A stretch of DNA of 64,000 bases from Streptomyces lincolnensis (GCF_021173675.1 NZ_JAIHON010000005.1:310001-374000); one strand, 5' to 3'; shown: positions 16,111 through 24,550, numbered from the stretch's first letter. The notes: generated from the sequence alone by a model not told the origin. Made by a program: numbers and translations.

Positions 16111-18264
16111 ATGGCCAGGCTGGTGGCAACAGCCACGTGCACCGCCTTCTCCGGTGTACTGGAGGGCACCGGAGAGCGGGTCGGGCAGGCCCTGTTGTTT
16201 GAACGGGTGGGTTTTCTGGCCCAGTTGAGCCGGGATCTGACCGGCGCTCTGGTGGCCGCCCGGTGGGACGAGGGCTCGCTGGACGTGCTGGCCGCCGGGG
16301 TGGACGAGCGGGGCGAAAAGCTGCCGTCCAAGGGGTGGATGGCACTGCGCCGTCTGTACTGGCCGCAGACCGTGCCGTCCCCGGCGGGGGTGCATGTCTC
16401 GGACCGGGTGCGGCGGGGCGCCGAGGAGTACGCGGCGCGCACCCTGCGCCTCGCCCTGCACCGGCGGACCATCGTGGCCGCCGTCCTGGCGACCTGGCCG
16501 GCCGATCCGCGCCGTCGCACGGAGGCGGAGTGGACAACGCTGCGGGTGCTGCTGCCCGCCGGGGTGAGCGGTGCGGAGATCCGCAACCGCACCCGGCAGA
16601 TCCGTGCGTACCTGACCGAGCACGGGCAGCTGCCCGCCGGGCTGTGCGCCCTGGAGGACCCGCCGCACATCGCCCCACAGATGCTGCTCGCCGCGATGGA
16701 CCGCCAGCAGGTCACCCTGGCCCGGGTGGATACGGCCACCGCCCGGCTGCGGGTCAAACTCCCCCTGCGCGCGGCCCCCGCCACGGGCCGTGACTGGGCC
16801 TGGCATGTGATCGACATCCGGCTGCCCGGCACCATCACGCCCGACGCGGTGCTGCACACCCCGACCCTGCGCCCCACCCGCACGGGCCGGATCGCCGTCG
16901 ACCTGCCGCACTCCCGGCCCGCCCCGGCCACCAAAACTGCCGGCCATGCCGTGGCGCTCGGTTTCGACTGGGGCGTCAACACTCTGCTCACCGGCACACT
17001 CGGCCGTCTGACCGGGAGGGGCGAGGCGCGGCAGGTGGTCACCGACGGCCGTCCCCTGGTCTTCGACGCCACCACGGTCAGTGCCGCCCTGCACCGGCTG
17101 CGCGGCCACCGCGAGCACCTCGCCGCCAAGCGTGATCACCACCGGGCGCTGGCCGACGGGCTCGGCTCTCCGTACCTGGCCTGGAGCGAACATCTCGTCC
17201 GGGCCCGGGTGCTGGAGGCGGAGCATGTGCGGGTGTGCGCGCGGATCCGGCATCTGAATGCCGCCCTGGCCTGGGCTGCCGCCCGCTGGGCCGTCGACCA
17301 GGCGGCAGCGCTCGGCGCGAGCGTCATCTATCTGGAAGACCTCACCACTTTGGAAGCGCGCGGCCGCCGCAGGGGCAATGCCCGGCTGTCCGGGCAGGTG
17401 CGCGGCACCGTCGCCGAGGCGATCCGGCACCTGGGAGCGAAGGCACAGATCACGGTGGTCACCGTCCCGGCCCGGGGCACCTCCAAACGGTGCCCCGGCT
17501 GCCTCGCCGTGCTCACCCACCACCCCGCCCCCGACCGGCTGCACGAACGGGGCTGGAAATGGGCGCACTGCACCAGGTGCGGGCTGTCCATGGACCGGGA
17601 CCACGCCGCCGCCCGCCGGATCGTCTCCCGCGGCCTGCTCGCCCAGACCCACACCACCACCGAACGTGCCACCGGTGCCCGCAGTATCCGCACCACCGTG
17701 GACGGCACCGTGGCTTCGGTCCGCCGCCCGAAGACGGCCACCCGCCGCCTGCGCCGCCAGCGCCACGCCGAGAGCGTTCCGCCCCGCCCGGCCGGGCCGA
17801 AGACCACTCCGGGCAAGCGGCACCCCACCCCCAGCAGGCCGAGCGGCACCCGGCACCGAGGTGTACGGCGAGCCGGCCCAGACCCAGCCCCCGGCTCAGA
17901 GACTTCCCGCCGTGCGCTTGATGTGCGTACGGTCCCCGCCACCACCCCCACCACGGGGGCAGTCCAGCGTCCGGCGGGGCATGACACCACGACACCAGCC
18001 GTATCCGGGCCGGTGCCAGGTCATGGAGTACCCGCACCCGGCCGGACCGAAGGCCTCCTTCGATCCGGCCGGGTGCGGCTCTCCCGCAGAACCTGTCGAC
18101 GACGCACCCACGCCGCCGAGCGGACCGGCTTCCACCACCTGCACGCCACCGAAGTCCACCCCCTCACCCCGAGGTTCGGACCACCGGACAGCGACCGCAC
18201 ACGGCCACGCCGCGCCCGAAAAGCCTGGAAACCACAGGCACAAACAGAGTTCCAGAGACGCTAA
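16111..18264 (+). CDS. TnpB-like RuvC nuclease (IS200/IS605-type)
   Basis: A 717-aa frame. The RuvC-like core has the three acidic motifs G-F-D-W-G-V-N (D286), I-Y-L-E-D-L (E409) and M-D-R-D-H-A-A (D495/D497). A zinc ribbon, C461-P-G-C464 and C487-T-R-C490, lies between the second and third, the order seen in TnpB and Cas12 ancestors. TnpB proteins are RNA-guided DNA nucleases of transposons. No TnpA is encoded nearby. It is longer than typical TnpB (about 400 aa). Residues 1-270 form an extended N-terminal part, and the tail after about 511 is low-complexity Pro/Arg/Thr. Third-position G+C drops visibly after about codon 580 (17851), so the last 410 bases may be RNA-coding rather than protein-coding, even though the frame stays open. 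ATG 16111 is chosen; GTG 16102 is an alternative. Confidence 0.75.
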   Translation: MARLVATATCTAFSGVLEGTGERVGQALLFERVGFLAQLSRDLTGALVAARWDEGSLDVLAAGVDERGEKLPSKGWMALRRLYWPQTVPSPAGVHVSDRVRRGAEEYAARTLRLALHRRTIVAAVLATWPADPRRRTEAEWTTLRVLLPAGVSGAEIRNRTRQIRAYLTEHGQLPAGLCALEDPPHIAPQMLLAAMDRQQVTLARVDTATARLRVKLPLRAAPATGRDWAWHVIDIRLPGTITPDAVLHTPTLRPTRTGRIAVDLPHSRPAPATKTAGHAVALGFDWGVNTLLTGTLGRLTGRGEARQVVTDGRPLVFDATTVSAALHRLRGHREHLAAKRDHHRALADGLGSPYLAWSEHLVRARVLEAEHVRVCARIRHLNAALAWAAARWAVDQAAALGASVIYLEDLTTLEARGRRRGNARLSGQVRGTVAEAIRHLGAKAQITVVTVPARGTSKRCPGCLAVLTHHPAPDRLHERGWKWAHCTRCGLSMDRDHAAARRIVSRGLLAQTHTTTERATGARSIRTTVDGTVASVRRPKTATRRLRRQRHAESVPPRPAGPKTTPGKRHPTPSRPSGTRHRGVRRAGPDPAPGSETSRRALDVRTVPATTPTTGAVQRPAGHDTTTPAVSGPVPGHGVPAPGRTEGLLRSGRVRLSRRTCRRRTHAAERTGFHHLHATEVHPLTPRFGPPDSDRTRPRRARKAWKPQAQTEFQRR
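18032..18078 (+). other. Very stable hairpin in the 3' end of the TnpB-like gene
   Basis: The outer arms CCGCACCCGGCCGGA (18032-18046) and their exact complement (18064-18078) enclose inner arms CGAAGG/CCTTCG (18048-18053, 18057-18062) with a CCT loop. Only one position (18047/18063) is unpaired in 22 stacked positions. It lies where guide RNAs (omega-RNA) of TnpB elements normally are, overlapping the 3' end of the gene. RNA function is inferred only. Confidence 0.65.
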
Positions 18265-18293
18265 CCGTCGGCCCCGGAACCGCGACAACCCAT

Positions 18294-18324
18294 TTGACCT
18301 TCACCTTTGGTGAAGCCCCAGCAT
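18294..18324 (+). promoter_or_regulatory. MerR-type promoter with operator dyad
   Basis: The -35 element TTGACC (18294-18299) and a -10-like CAGCAT (18319-18324) are separated by 19 bp, the long spacing typical of MerR-controlled promoters. The spacer contains the dyad CTTCACC-TTT-GGTGAAG (18299-18315). It sits 49 bp ahead of the MerR-PP2C start, so autoregulation is likely. Confidence 0.7.
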
Positions 18325-18372
18325 CGGCGGGGAGGAACGGAGCGGCACACGCCGAGAACCGGGAGGGCCCGT

Positions 18373-19428
18373 ATGGAATGGCTGACGATCGGCACCTTCG
18401 CGAAGGCGTCCCGGCTCTCGCCCAAGGCCTTGCGGCTGTACGACGACCTGGACCTGCTGCGTCCGGCACGCGTCGACCCGGAGACGGGCTACCGCTACTA
18501 CACGCCGGCCCAGCTGGAACGGGCCCGGCTGGTGGCGTGGCTGCGGCGCCTGGGGATGCCGCTGGCCCGGATCCGCGAGGTGTGCGCCCTGGAACCGGCG
18601 GCCGCCGCCGGGGAGATCCGCGCCTACTGGGCCGGGGTCGAGGCGGAGACGGCCGTACGGCGGGACCTCGCCGCGTTCCTCGTCGACGAGTTGACGGCGG
18701 TACCAGGAAAGGACACCACCATGCTGGAACTGCGCTACTGCGCCCACTCCGACCGGGGCCTGGTCCGCCCCCACAACCAGGACACCGCCTACGCCGGCGC
18801 CCGGCTGCTCGCGGTCGCGGACGGCTTCGGCCCGGCGGGCGCACCCGCGAGCGGCGCCGCCGTGGAGGCGCTGCGGTTCCTCGACACGGAGGAGGTCCCG
18901 GCGGGCAACGTCCTCGACCTCCTGGAGGACGCGGTGCGGTCGGCGGGCGAGGCGGTACGGGAGGTGGCCCACGGAACCGACGAGACCGGCACCACTCTGA
19001 CCGCCCTGCTGTGGACCGGCTCCCGACTCGCCCTGGCCCACATCGGCGACTCCCGCGCCTACCTGCTCCGCGACGGCGACCTCTTCCGCATCACCCACGA
19101 CCACACGATGGTCCAGTCGATGCTCGACGAGGGCCGCCTGACGGAGGAGGAGGCCCTGTCCCACCCCCAACGCACCCTTCTCCTCAAGGCGTTGACGACC
19201 GGCGCCCCGGATCTGCGCTCACACGACGCCGCCCCCGGCGACCGCTACCTGCTCTGCTCCGACGGCCTCTCCCACGTCGTCCCCGACACCACCGTCCACC
19301 ACCTCCTGACCACCGCCCCCTCCCCCGACACAGCCGTCCACCACCTCGTGAACACCGCGAACAGGGCGGGCGGCCCGGACAACGTCAGCTGCGTGGTGGC
19401 GGACGTGGTGGAGACGGCGGCGGCCTGA
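18373..19428 (+). CDS. MerR-family regulator fused to a PP2C-type protein phosphatase
   Basis: A 351-aa fusion. Residues 1-72 are a MerR winged helix (L-S-P-K-A-L-R-L-Y-D-D-L-D-L-L then Y-R-Y-Y), followed by a short coiled segment. From about 117 a PP2C phosphatase begins, with H-S-D-R-G-L-V-R-P-H-N-Q-D, V-A-D-G-F-G, A-H-I-G-D-S-R-A-Y, C-S-D-G-L and G-P-D-N. The metal-binding aspartates look intact, so it should dephosphorylate Ser/Thr proteins. DNA binding and phosphatase activity in one chain suggests that phosphorylation state and transcription are linked. ATG 18373 has GGGAGGG just upstream. The promoter carries a MerR operator. No kinase is adjacent; the nearest Ser/Thr kinase is at 56.7 kb. 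Confidence 0.88.
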   Translation: MEWLTIGTFAKASRLSPKALRLYDDLDLLRPARVDPETGYRYYTPAQLERARLVAWLRRLGMPLARIREVCALEPAAAAGEIRAYWAGVEAETAVRRDLAAFLVDELTAVPGKDTTMLELRYCAHSDRGLVRPHNQDTAYAGARLLAVADGFGPAGAPASGAAVEALRFLDTEEVPAGNVLDLLEDAVRSAGEAVREVAHGTDETGTTLTALLWTGSRLALAHIGDSRAYLLRDGDLFRITHDHTMVQSMLDEGRLTEEEALSHPQRTLLLKALTTGAPDLRSHDAAPGDRYLLCSDGLSHVVPDTTVHHLLTTAPSPDTAVHHLVNTANRAGGPDNVSCVVADVVETAAA

Positions 19429-19550
19429 GCAACGGTTCCGTTCCTCGGCGCCGGCTTCGACAGGCCGCACAACACACTCTTTGCGATCTCGTATGAAGCG
19501 CATGAACCACCTTCCACCTGCACGAAGTCCACTTCGCCCGGATTCGGCGA

Positions 19551-19580
19551 CCGCCCGGTAACCCTGAGTTCACCGGGCGG
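19551..19580 (+). terminator. Hairpin after the MerR-PP2C gene
   Basis: CCGCCCGGT (19551-19559) pairs with ACCGGGCGG (19572-19580) across a 12-nt loop, followed by CTCTTCTCC. It lies between the MerR-PP2C stop and the phospholipase start, consistent with a weak intrinsic terminator. Confidence 0.5.
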
Positions 19581-19669
19581 CTCTTCTCCGGAGTTCTACG
19601 CGCGTGGTGTGCTGCTCGCGCCCGCCGCTCACCCCCCGGCGGGCCCGTCAACTCGACCAGGAGTCACGC

Positions 19670-20662
19670 ATGTTGTGGAAGGTCATCGGACGTACGGGCG
19701 TCGCACTCGCGGCCGGCGCCGCGGTCTTCGCCGGCGCTGTTCCCGCGAGCGCGGCGAGCTACTCCGCGTTCGCCTTCTCCCGGAGCGGCGGCCAGTCGCA
19801 GATCTACGACTTCATCGACTCGGCCACCAGCTCGCTCGACATGACCATGTACGAGCTGGAGGACGCCACCGCCGTGAACGACCTGATCGCCTTGGAGAAC
19901 AAGGGTGTCACCGTACGGGTGGTCCTGGACCGGCAGCACCAGTCCGCGAACAGCTCGGCCTACACGGCGCTCACGGGCGCGGGCGTCGGCGTGGTGTGGT
20001 CGTCGTCGGCGTTCACCTACACCCACCAGAAGACGATCACCGTCGACGGCACCAGGTCGCTGATCCTGACCGGGAATCTGACGTCCCAGTACTACGCGAC
20101 GGGCCGGGACTACGGCGTGTTCGACGACGACAGCCGTGACGTGGCCGCGATCGAGAAGGTCTTCGCCGCGGACTACGCCGGCACCTCGGTCACTCCCTCC
20201 GACGGCGACCACCTCCTCTGGTCCACGACCGATTCCCGCAGCCGTCTGCTGTCCGTCATCAACGGCGCCACCACCACGCTGGACGTCGAAGAACTGGAGT
20301 TCAGCGACAGCACGGTGATCGAGGCGATCGCCGCCCACGCCAAGGCGGGCGTCAAGGTCCGAGTCGTCCTGGAGAGCCCCGCCGGCTACTCCACCGAAGT
20401 CGCCGAGATCGAGTCGGCGGGCGGCACCGTCGTCGGTTACTCCGACCCCGACGGCTTCTACATCCACGCCAAGGCGATCGTCGCCGACTACGGCCTGTCC
20501 ACCCAGGCGGTCGAGGCCGGCTCCATGAACCTCAGTTCCAACTCCCTCACCAACAACAGGGAGTTGGGCATCATCCTCACCGGTACCGGCGTCGCCCAGC
20601 CGGTCGCCTCGACGATCGAGTCGACCTTCGCGAACGACTACGCGGGCGGCACCGCGGCCTGA
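19670..20662 (+). CDS. Secreted phospholipase D-like protein
   Basis: A 330-aa exported enzyme. Residues 1-30 form a signal peptide (basic start, hydrophobic core, V-P-A-S-A-A cleavage region). Two HKD-type halves follow: H-Q-K-T-I-T-V-D with a downstream G-N-L-T-S, and H-A-K-A-I-V-A-D with a downstream G-S-M-N-L-S. This is the paired catalytic arrangement of the phospholipase D/nuclease superfamily. Substrates may be phospholipids or nucleic acids outside the cell; the sequence alone does not say. ATG 19670 is chosen because AGGAG (19659-19663) is six bases upstream and the signal peptide begins there. It is a single gene followed by a strong hairpin. Confidence 0.87.
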   Translation: MLWKVIGRTGVALAAGAAVFAGAVPASAASYSAFAFSRSGGQSQIYDFIDSATSSLDMTMYELEDATAVNDLIALENKGVTVRVVLDRQHQSANSSAYTALTGAGVGVVWSSSAFTYTHQKTITVDGTRSLILTGNLTSQYYATGRDYGVFDDDSRDVAAIEKVFAADYAGTSVTPSDGDHLLWSTTDSRSRLLSVINGATTTLDVEELEFSDSTVIEAIAAHAKAGVKVRVVLESPAGYSTEVAEIESAGGTVVGYSDPDGFYIHAKAIVADYGLSTQAVEAGSMNLSSNSLTNNRELGIILTGTGVAQPVASTIESTFANDYAGGTAA

Positions 20663-20671
20663 GCATCCGTC

Positions 20672-20710
20672 GGGCGCGGCGGCGTCTTCCGCGAAGCGGC
20701 CGCCGCGCCC
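20672..20710. terminator. Bidirectional hairpin terminator between convergent genes
   Basis: GGGCGCGGCGGC (20672-20683) is perfectly complementary to 20699-20710 with a 15-nt loop. It fills the 50 bp between the phospholipase stop and the GntR gene stop. Confidence 0.7.
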
Positions 20711-20712
20711 CC

Positions 20713-21420
20713 CTACTGCCCCTCCTCCGGTTCCCAGTCCAGCAACCGCACCTTCGCGACCGTGCGGACATGGCGGCGCATGGCGGCGGCCGCCTGGGTG
20801 GGGCGGCGGGCGGCGATGGCGTCGAGGATGGCCTGGTGCTGGCCGAGGGAGCGGGAGGGGCGGCCGGGCTGGCGGAGGGACTCGGTGCGGCTCTCGGCGA
20901 TCTGGTCGGCGATGGAACGCATGAACTCGGCGAGGAGACTGCTGTGGGCGGCGGCGGTGACCGCCGCGTGGAAGAGGCGGTCGCCCTCGACGCCGTGGCC
21001 GTCCCGCTCGATCTCCTCGGCCATGTGCGCGAGGGCGCCCCGCATCGCGGCGAGATCCTCGTCGGTGCGGCGCTCGGCGGCCAGTTCGGCGAGCTTGGTC
21101 TCCAGGGCCTCGCGGGCCTCAAGGACGTCCGGCAGGCGTCGGCGGCGTTCGACCATCCGCTCGACCGGCTCGACGTCGAGGCTGTCGCGGACCAGGTAGG
21201 TGCCCCCGCCGTGCCGGGCCTCCACCAGCCCCTGCACCTCCAGGACCACGATCGCCTGCTTGACCGAGGCGCGGCTGACCCCCAGGCGCTGGGCGAGGTC
21301 GCGTTCCGGCGGGAGACGGTCGCCGGCCTTCAGCCCGCCCTCGGCGACGTACTGCCGCAGTCGGTCCAGCACCTGCTCGTAGAGGCGCTGCTTGCTCATG
21401 GGGCGCAGGGCGTCGGTCAC
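20713..21420 (-). CDS. GntR/FCD-family regulator of the malonate genes
   Basis: A 235-aa FadR-subfamily regulator. The N-terminal winged helix (Y-E-Q-V-L-D-R-L-R-Q-Y then L-P-P-E-R-D-L-A-Q-R-L-G-V-S-R) is followed by an FCD ligand-binding domain (F-H-A-A-V-T, Q-H-Q-A-I-L-D-A-I, M-R-R-H-V). FCD domains commonly sense organic acids, here presumably malonate or a related metabolite. It is transcribed away from matC/matB, and the 234-bp gap contains a 20-bp perfect inverted repeat that is the likely operator. GTG 21420 follows an AGAGGGGG Shine-Dalgarno-like stretch. The frame could start at 21450, but that has no such site. Confidence 0.85.
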   Translation of the reverse strand: MTDALRPMSKQRLYEQVLDRLRQYVAEGGLKAGDRLPPERDLAQRLGVSRASVKQAIVVLEVQGLVEARHGGGTYLVRDSLDVEPVERMVERRRRLPDVLEAREALETKLAELAAERRTDEDLAAMRGALAHMAEEIERDGHGVEGDRLFHAAVTAAAHSSLLAEFMRSIADQIAESRTESLRQPGRPSRSLGQHQAILDAIAARRPTQAAAAMRRHVRTVAKVRLLDWEPEEGQ

Positions 21421-21461
21421 GGGGTCCCCCTCTCGCCGGGAGCGTAACACCGGCCCTCCCG

Positions 21462-21568
21462 GTGGCCGAGTGGCTGAGCCAATTTCTGCGCGACCCCTTG
21501 ACTGGATCCCGCCGTGCGCCCACGCTAACCAGCCAACCGACCCGTAAGTGGCTCAGCCACTCGGCCAC
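21462..21568. promoter_or_regulatory. Inverted-repeat operator pair between the GntR gene and matC
   Basis: GTGGCCGAGTGGCTGAGCCA (21462-21481) is exactly complementary to 21549-21568. Each arm contains the small dyad TGGCTNAGCCA, so two sites for a dimeric GntR protein are present, with centres 78 bp apart. A further CAGTGGCC lies just downstream. This placement would control both divergent transcripts. Confidence 0.7.
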
Positions 21569-21654
21569 TGTGCCTCAGTGGCCGCCCGCCCCACGCCCCC
21601 ACACACAAACGCTCCTCCACACAACCGCTCCGGGACCCAAAGACGGGAGCCCGT

Positions 21655-23028
21655 ATGTCCCCCGAACTCATCTCGATCCTCGTCCTCGTCGTGGTGTTCG
21701 TCATCGCCACCACCCGTTCCGTCAACATGGGCGCGCTGGCCTTCGCCGCCGCCTTCGCGGTGGGTGAGCTCGTCGCCGACCTCGACGCGGACGGCATCTT
21801 CGCCGGCTTCCCCGGCGATCTGTTCGTCGTCCTCGTCGGCGTCACGTACCTCTTCGCGATCGCGCGGGCCAACGGCACCACCGACTGGCTGGTGCACGCC
21901 TCGATCCGGCTCGTCCGGGGGCGCGTGGCGCTGATCCCCTGGGTGATGTTCTTCATCACCGGCGCGCTCACCGCGATCGGCGCGGTCAGCCCGGCCGCCG
22001 TGGCGATCGTCGCGCCGATCGCCCTCAGCTTCGCCTCGCGCTACCACATCAGCCCCCTCCTGATGGGCGCGATGGTGGTGCACGGCGCCCAGGGCGGCGG
22101 CTTCTCGCCGATCAGCATCTACGGCACGATCGTCAACGGCATCGTCGAGCGCGAGAACCTCCCCGGCAACGAGATCGCCCTCTTCCTCGCCTCCCTGTTC
22201 GCCAACATCGTCATCGCGGGGGTCGTCTTCGTCCTCTTCGGCGGGCGCAAACTGTGGGCGCAGGGCGCGGTCGCGGTGGATGAGGAGCCAGGCAGGCCGG
22301 GCACGGGGAGCTCTGGGAGTACGGGGACCGCCGGTCCCTCACCGGCCAAGAACACCAACGGCACCGCCCCCAGCCCCACCGGCACCGGCACCGCCGTAGC
22401 CACCCGCCCCGACACCCCCGACACCACCCACCTCACCCCACCCCGGATCGCCACCCTCACCGCCCTGGTCGCCCTCGTCGTCGCCGTGCTCGCCTTCGAC
22501 CTGGACGCCGGGCTGACCGCGATTACCCTCGCCGTGCTGCTGAGCACCGCGTGGCCGGAGGACAGCCGCAAGGCGGTCGGCCAGATCGCCTGGTCGACGG
22601 TGCTGCTGATCTGCGGTGTGCTGACCTACGTCGGGGTCCTGGACCAGATGGGCACCATCAAGTGGGCCGGCGAGGGCGTCGGCGGCATCGGCGTACCGCT
22701 GCTGGCGGCCGTACTGCTCTGCTACATCGGCGCGATCGTCTCGGCGTTCGCCTCCTCCGTGGGGATCATGGGCGCGCTGATCCCGCTCGCCGTGCCGTTC
22801 CTCGCGCAGGGCGAGATCGGCGCGGTCGGCATGGTGGCCGCGCTCGCGGTGTCGGCGACCGTGGTGGACGTGAGCCCCTTCTCGACCAACGGCGCGCTGG
22901 TCCTGGCCGCGGCACCGGACGTCGACCGCGAGCGTTTCTTCCGGCAGTTGATGATCTACGGAGGCATCGTGGTGGCGGTGGTCCCCGCGGTGGCCTGGCT
23001 GGTGATGGTGGTGCCGGGCTGGGGGTAG
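21655..23028 (+). CDS. matC: MatC-type malonate/dicarboxylate transporter
   Basis: A 457-aa carrier with about eleven or twelve hydrophobic helices. The N-terminal half resembles the MatC_N dicarboxylate-carrier domain (G-F-P-G-D-L-F-V-V-L-V-G-V-T-Y; G-A-Q-G-G-G-F-S-P-I-S). A variable cytoplasmic linker (about residues 205-262), rich in Gly/Thr/Pro, separates it from the second half, which carries V-V-D-V-S-P-F-S-T-N-G. MatC brings malonate into the cell for MatB. GGGAGC precedes ATG 21655. It is followed 76 bp later by matB, with a hexanucleotide repeat between them, and is probably controlled by the divergent GntR protein. Confidence 0.85.
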   Translation: MSPELISILVLVVVFVIATTRSVNMGALAFAAAFAVGELVADLDADGIFAGFPGDLFVVLVGVTYLFAIARANGTTDWLVHASIRLVRGRVALIPWVMFFITGALTAIGAVSPAAVAIVAPIALSFASRYHISPLLMGAMVVHGAQGGGFSPISIYGTIVNGIVERENLPGNEIALFLASLFANIVIAGVVFVLFGGRKLWAQGAVAVDEEPGRPGTGSSGSTGTAGPSPAKNTNGTAPSPTGTGTAVATRPDTPDTTHLTPPRIATLTALVALVVAVLAFDLDAGLTAITLAVLLSTAWPEDSRKAVGQIAWSTVLLICGVLTYVGVLDQMGTIKWAGEGVGGIGVPLLAAVLLCYIGAIVSAFASSVGIMGALIPLAVPFLAQGEIGAVGMVAALAVSATVVDVSPFSTNGALVLAAAPDVDRERFFRQLMIYGGIVVAVVPAVAWLVMVVPGWG

Positions 23029-23050
23029 GACCGCAGACGGCAGCAGTCAA

Positions 23051-23080
23051 CGACAGCGACAGCGACAGCGACAGCGACAG
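23051..23080 (+). repeat. CGACAG hexanucleotide tandem repeat in the matC-matB leader
   Basis: Five exact CGACAG units (23051-23080) are followed by a degenerate unit CGAACAG. The array ends about 10 bp before the AAGGAG ribosome site of matB (23091-23096). Unit number could vary by slippage, but unit changes would only alter spacing, not frame. Confidence 0.85.
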
Positions 23081-23104
23081 CGAACAGTTGAAGGAGTACG
23101 ACGC

Positions 23105-24550
23105 GTGTCCTCTCTCTTCCCGGCCCTGACCGGCAGCCGGACCGACCGGCCCGCCCTGCGGTTCGGCGACCGGTCCCTGACCTACGGCGAGCTCGGCACC
23201 GCCTCCGGCGCCCTCGCGGCGCGGATCGGCGGGGCGGGCCGGGTGGCCGTCTGGGCGACCCCGGCGCTGGAGACCGCCGTCGCGGTGGTGGCGGCGCTGG
23301 AGGCCGGTGTCGCCGCCGTACCGCTCAACCCGAAGTCCGGGGAGAAGGAGCTCGGGCACATCCTGGCGGACAGCGCCCCCTCGGTGGTACTGGCCGCTCC
23401 GGGAGACGAACTCCCGCCCCCACTGGCGGAGTTGGCGCGCATCGACGTCGACGTACGGGCCACCGGACCCGCCGCCGCGGGCCGGGCGTCCGAGGACGAC
23501 CCCGCCCTCGTCGTCTACACCTCCGGCACCACCGGCCCGCCCAAGGGCGCGGTGATCCCGCGCCGGGCGATCTCCTCGACCCTGGACGCGCTCGCCGACG
23601 CCTGGCAGTGGACCGGCGAGGACGTCCTCGTGCACGGGCTGCCCCTGTTCCATGTGCACGGGCTCGTGCTGGGCATCCTGGGCCCGCTGCGGCGCGGCGG
23701 ATCGGTGCGCCACCTGGGCAGGTTCAGTACCGAGGGCGTGGCGCGCGAGCTGAACGACGGGGCGACCATGCTGTTCGGCGTCCCGACGATGTACCACCGC
23801 ATCGCCCAGACCCTGCCCGAGGACCCGGAGCTGGCCAAGGTGCTGGGCCGGGCCCGACTGCTGGTCTCCGGCTCCGCCGCCCTGCCCGTGCACGACCACG
23901 AGCGCATCGCGGCCGCGACCGGCCGCCGCGTGATCGAGCGCTACGGCATGACGGAGACGCTGATGAACACCAGCGTCCGCGCGGACGGCGAGGCGCGCGC
24001 CGGGACGGTCGGCGTGCCGCTGCCCGGGGTGGAGGTGCGGCTCGTGGAGGACGACGGGGCGCCGATCACGTCGTACGACGGCGAGACGGTGGGCGAGATC
24101 CAGGTGCGCGGGCCGAACCTGTTCACCGAGTACCTCAACCGGCCCGACGCCACGGCCGCCGCGTTCACCTCCGACGGCTGGTTCCGCACCGGCGACATGG
24201 CGGTACGGGATCCCGACGGGTACGTCCGGATCGTCGGCCGGAAGGCCACCGACCTGATCAAGAGCGGGGGGTACAAGATCGGGACGGGCGAGATCGAGAA
24301 CGCGCTCCTGGAACACCCGGGGGTGCGGGAGGCCGCCGTCACCGGGGAACCGGACGCCGACCTGGGCGAGCGGATCGTGGCCTGGGTGGTCCCGGCCGAC
24401 CCCCAATCACCGCCCGGGGTCGAGGAGTTGGCCGACCACGTGGCCCGCCGCCTCGCCCCGCACAAGCGCCCCCGGGTCGTCCACCACATCTCCGCGCTCC
24501 CCCGCAACGACATGGGCAAGATCATGAAGCGGGCGCTGAGCCGTGACTGA
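23105..24550 (+). CDS. matB: Malonyl-CoA synthetase MatB
   Basis: A 481-aa acyl-CoA synthetase (ANL family) that joins malonate, ATP and CoA to give malonyl-CoA in the cytoplasm. It has the phosphate loop Y-T-S-G-T-T-G-P-P-K-G (about residues 138-148), Y-G-M-T-E-T, T-G-D-M, the hinge region G-R-K-A-T-D-L-I-K-S-G-G-Y-K-I-G, and the C-terminal catalytic lysine in N-D-M-G-K-I-M-K. The sequence closely resembles Streptomyces coelicolor MatB as I remember it. It supplies malonyl units for fatty acid and polyketide synthesis. GTG 23105 has AAGGAG at 23091-23096. The stop overlaps the carboxyltransferase start by 8 bp. Confidence 0.95.
   Translation: MSSLFPALTGSRTDRPALRFGDRSLTYGELGTASGALAARIGGAGRVAVWATPALETAVAVVAALEAGVAAVPLNPKSGEKELGHILADSAPSVVLAAPGDELPPPLAELARIDVDVRATGPAAAGRASEDDPALVVYTSGTTGPPKGAVIPRRAISSTLDALADAWQWTGEDVLVHGLPLFHVHGLVLGILGPLRRGGSVRHLGRFSTEGVARELNDGATMLFGVPTMYHRIAQTLPEDPELAKVLGRARLLVSGSAALPVHDHERIAAATGRRVIERYGMTETLMNTSVRADGEARAGTVGVPLPGVEVRLVEDDGAPITSYDGETVGEIQVRGPNLFTEYLNRPDATAAAFTSDGWFRTGDMAVRDPDGYVRIVGRKATDLIKSGGYKIGTGEIENALLEHPGVREAAVTGEPDADLGERIVAWVVPADPQSPPGVEELADHVARRLAPHKRPRVVHHISALPRNDMGKIMKRALSRD

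Noticed and set aside
17896..18288. Reverse-strand frame under the TnpB-like 3' end as a gene
   Set aside because: Gly-rich, no ribosome site, and the region looks RNA-like or non-coding.
23051..23080. Hexamer array as a CRISPR or VNTR gene
   Set aside because: Units are 6 bp with no spacers, so not CRISPR.
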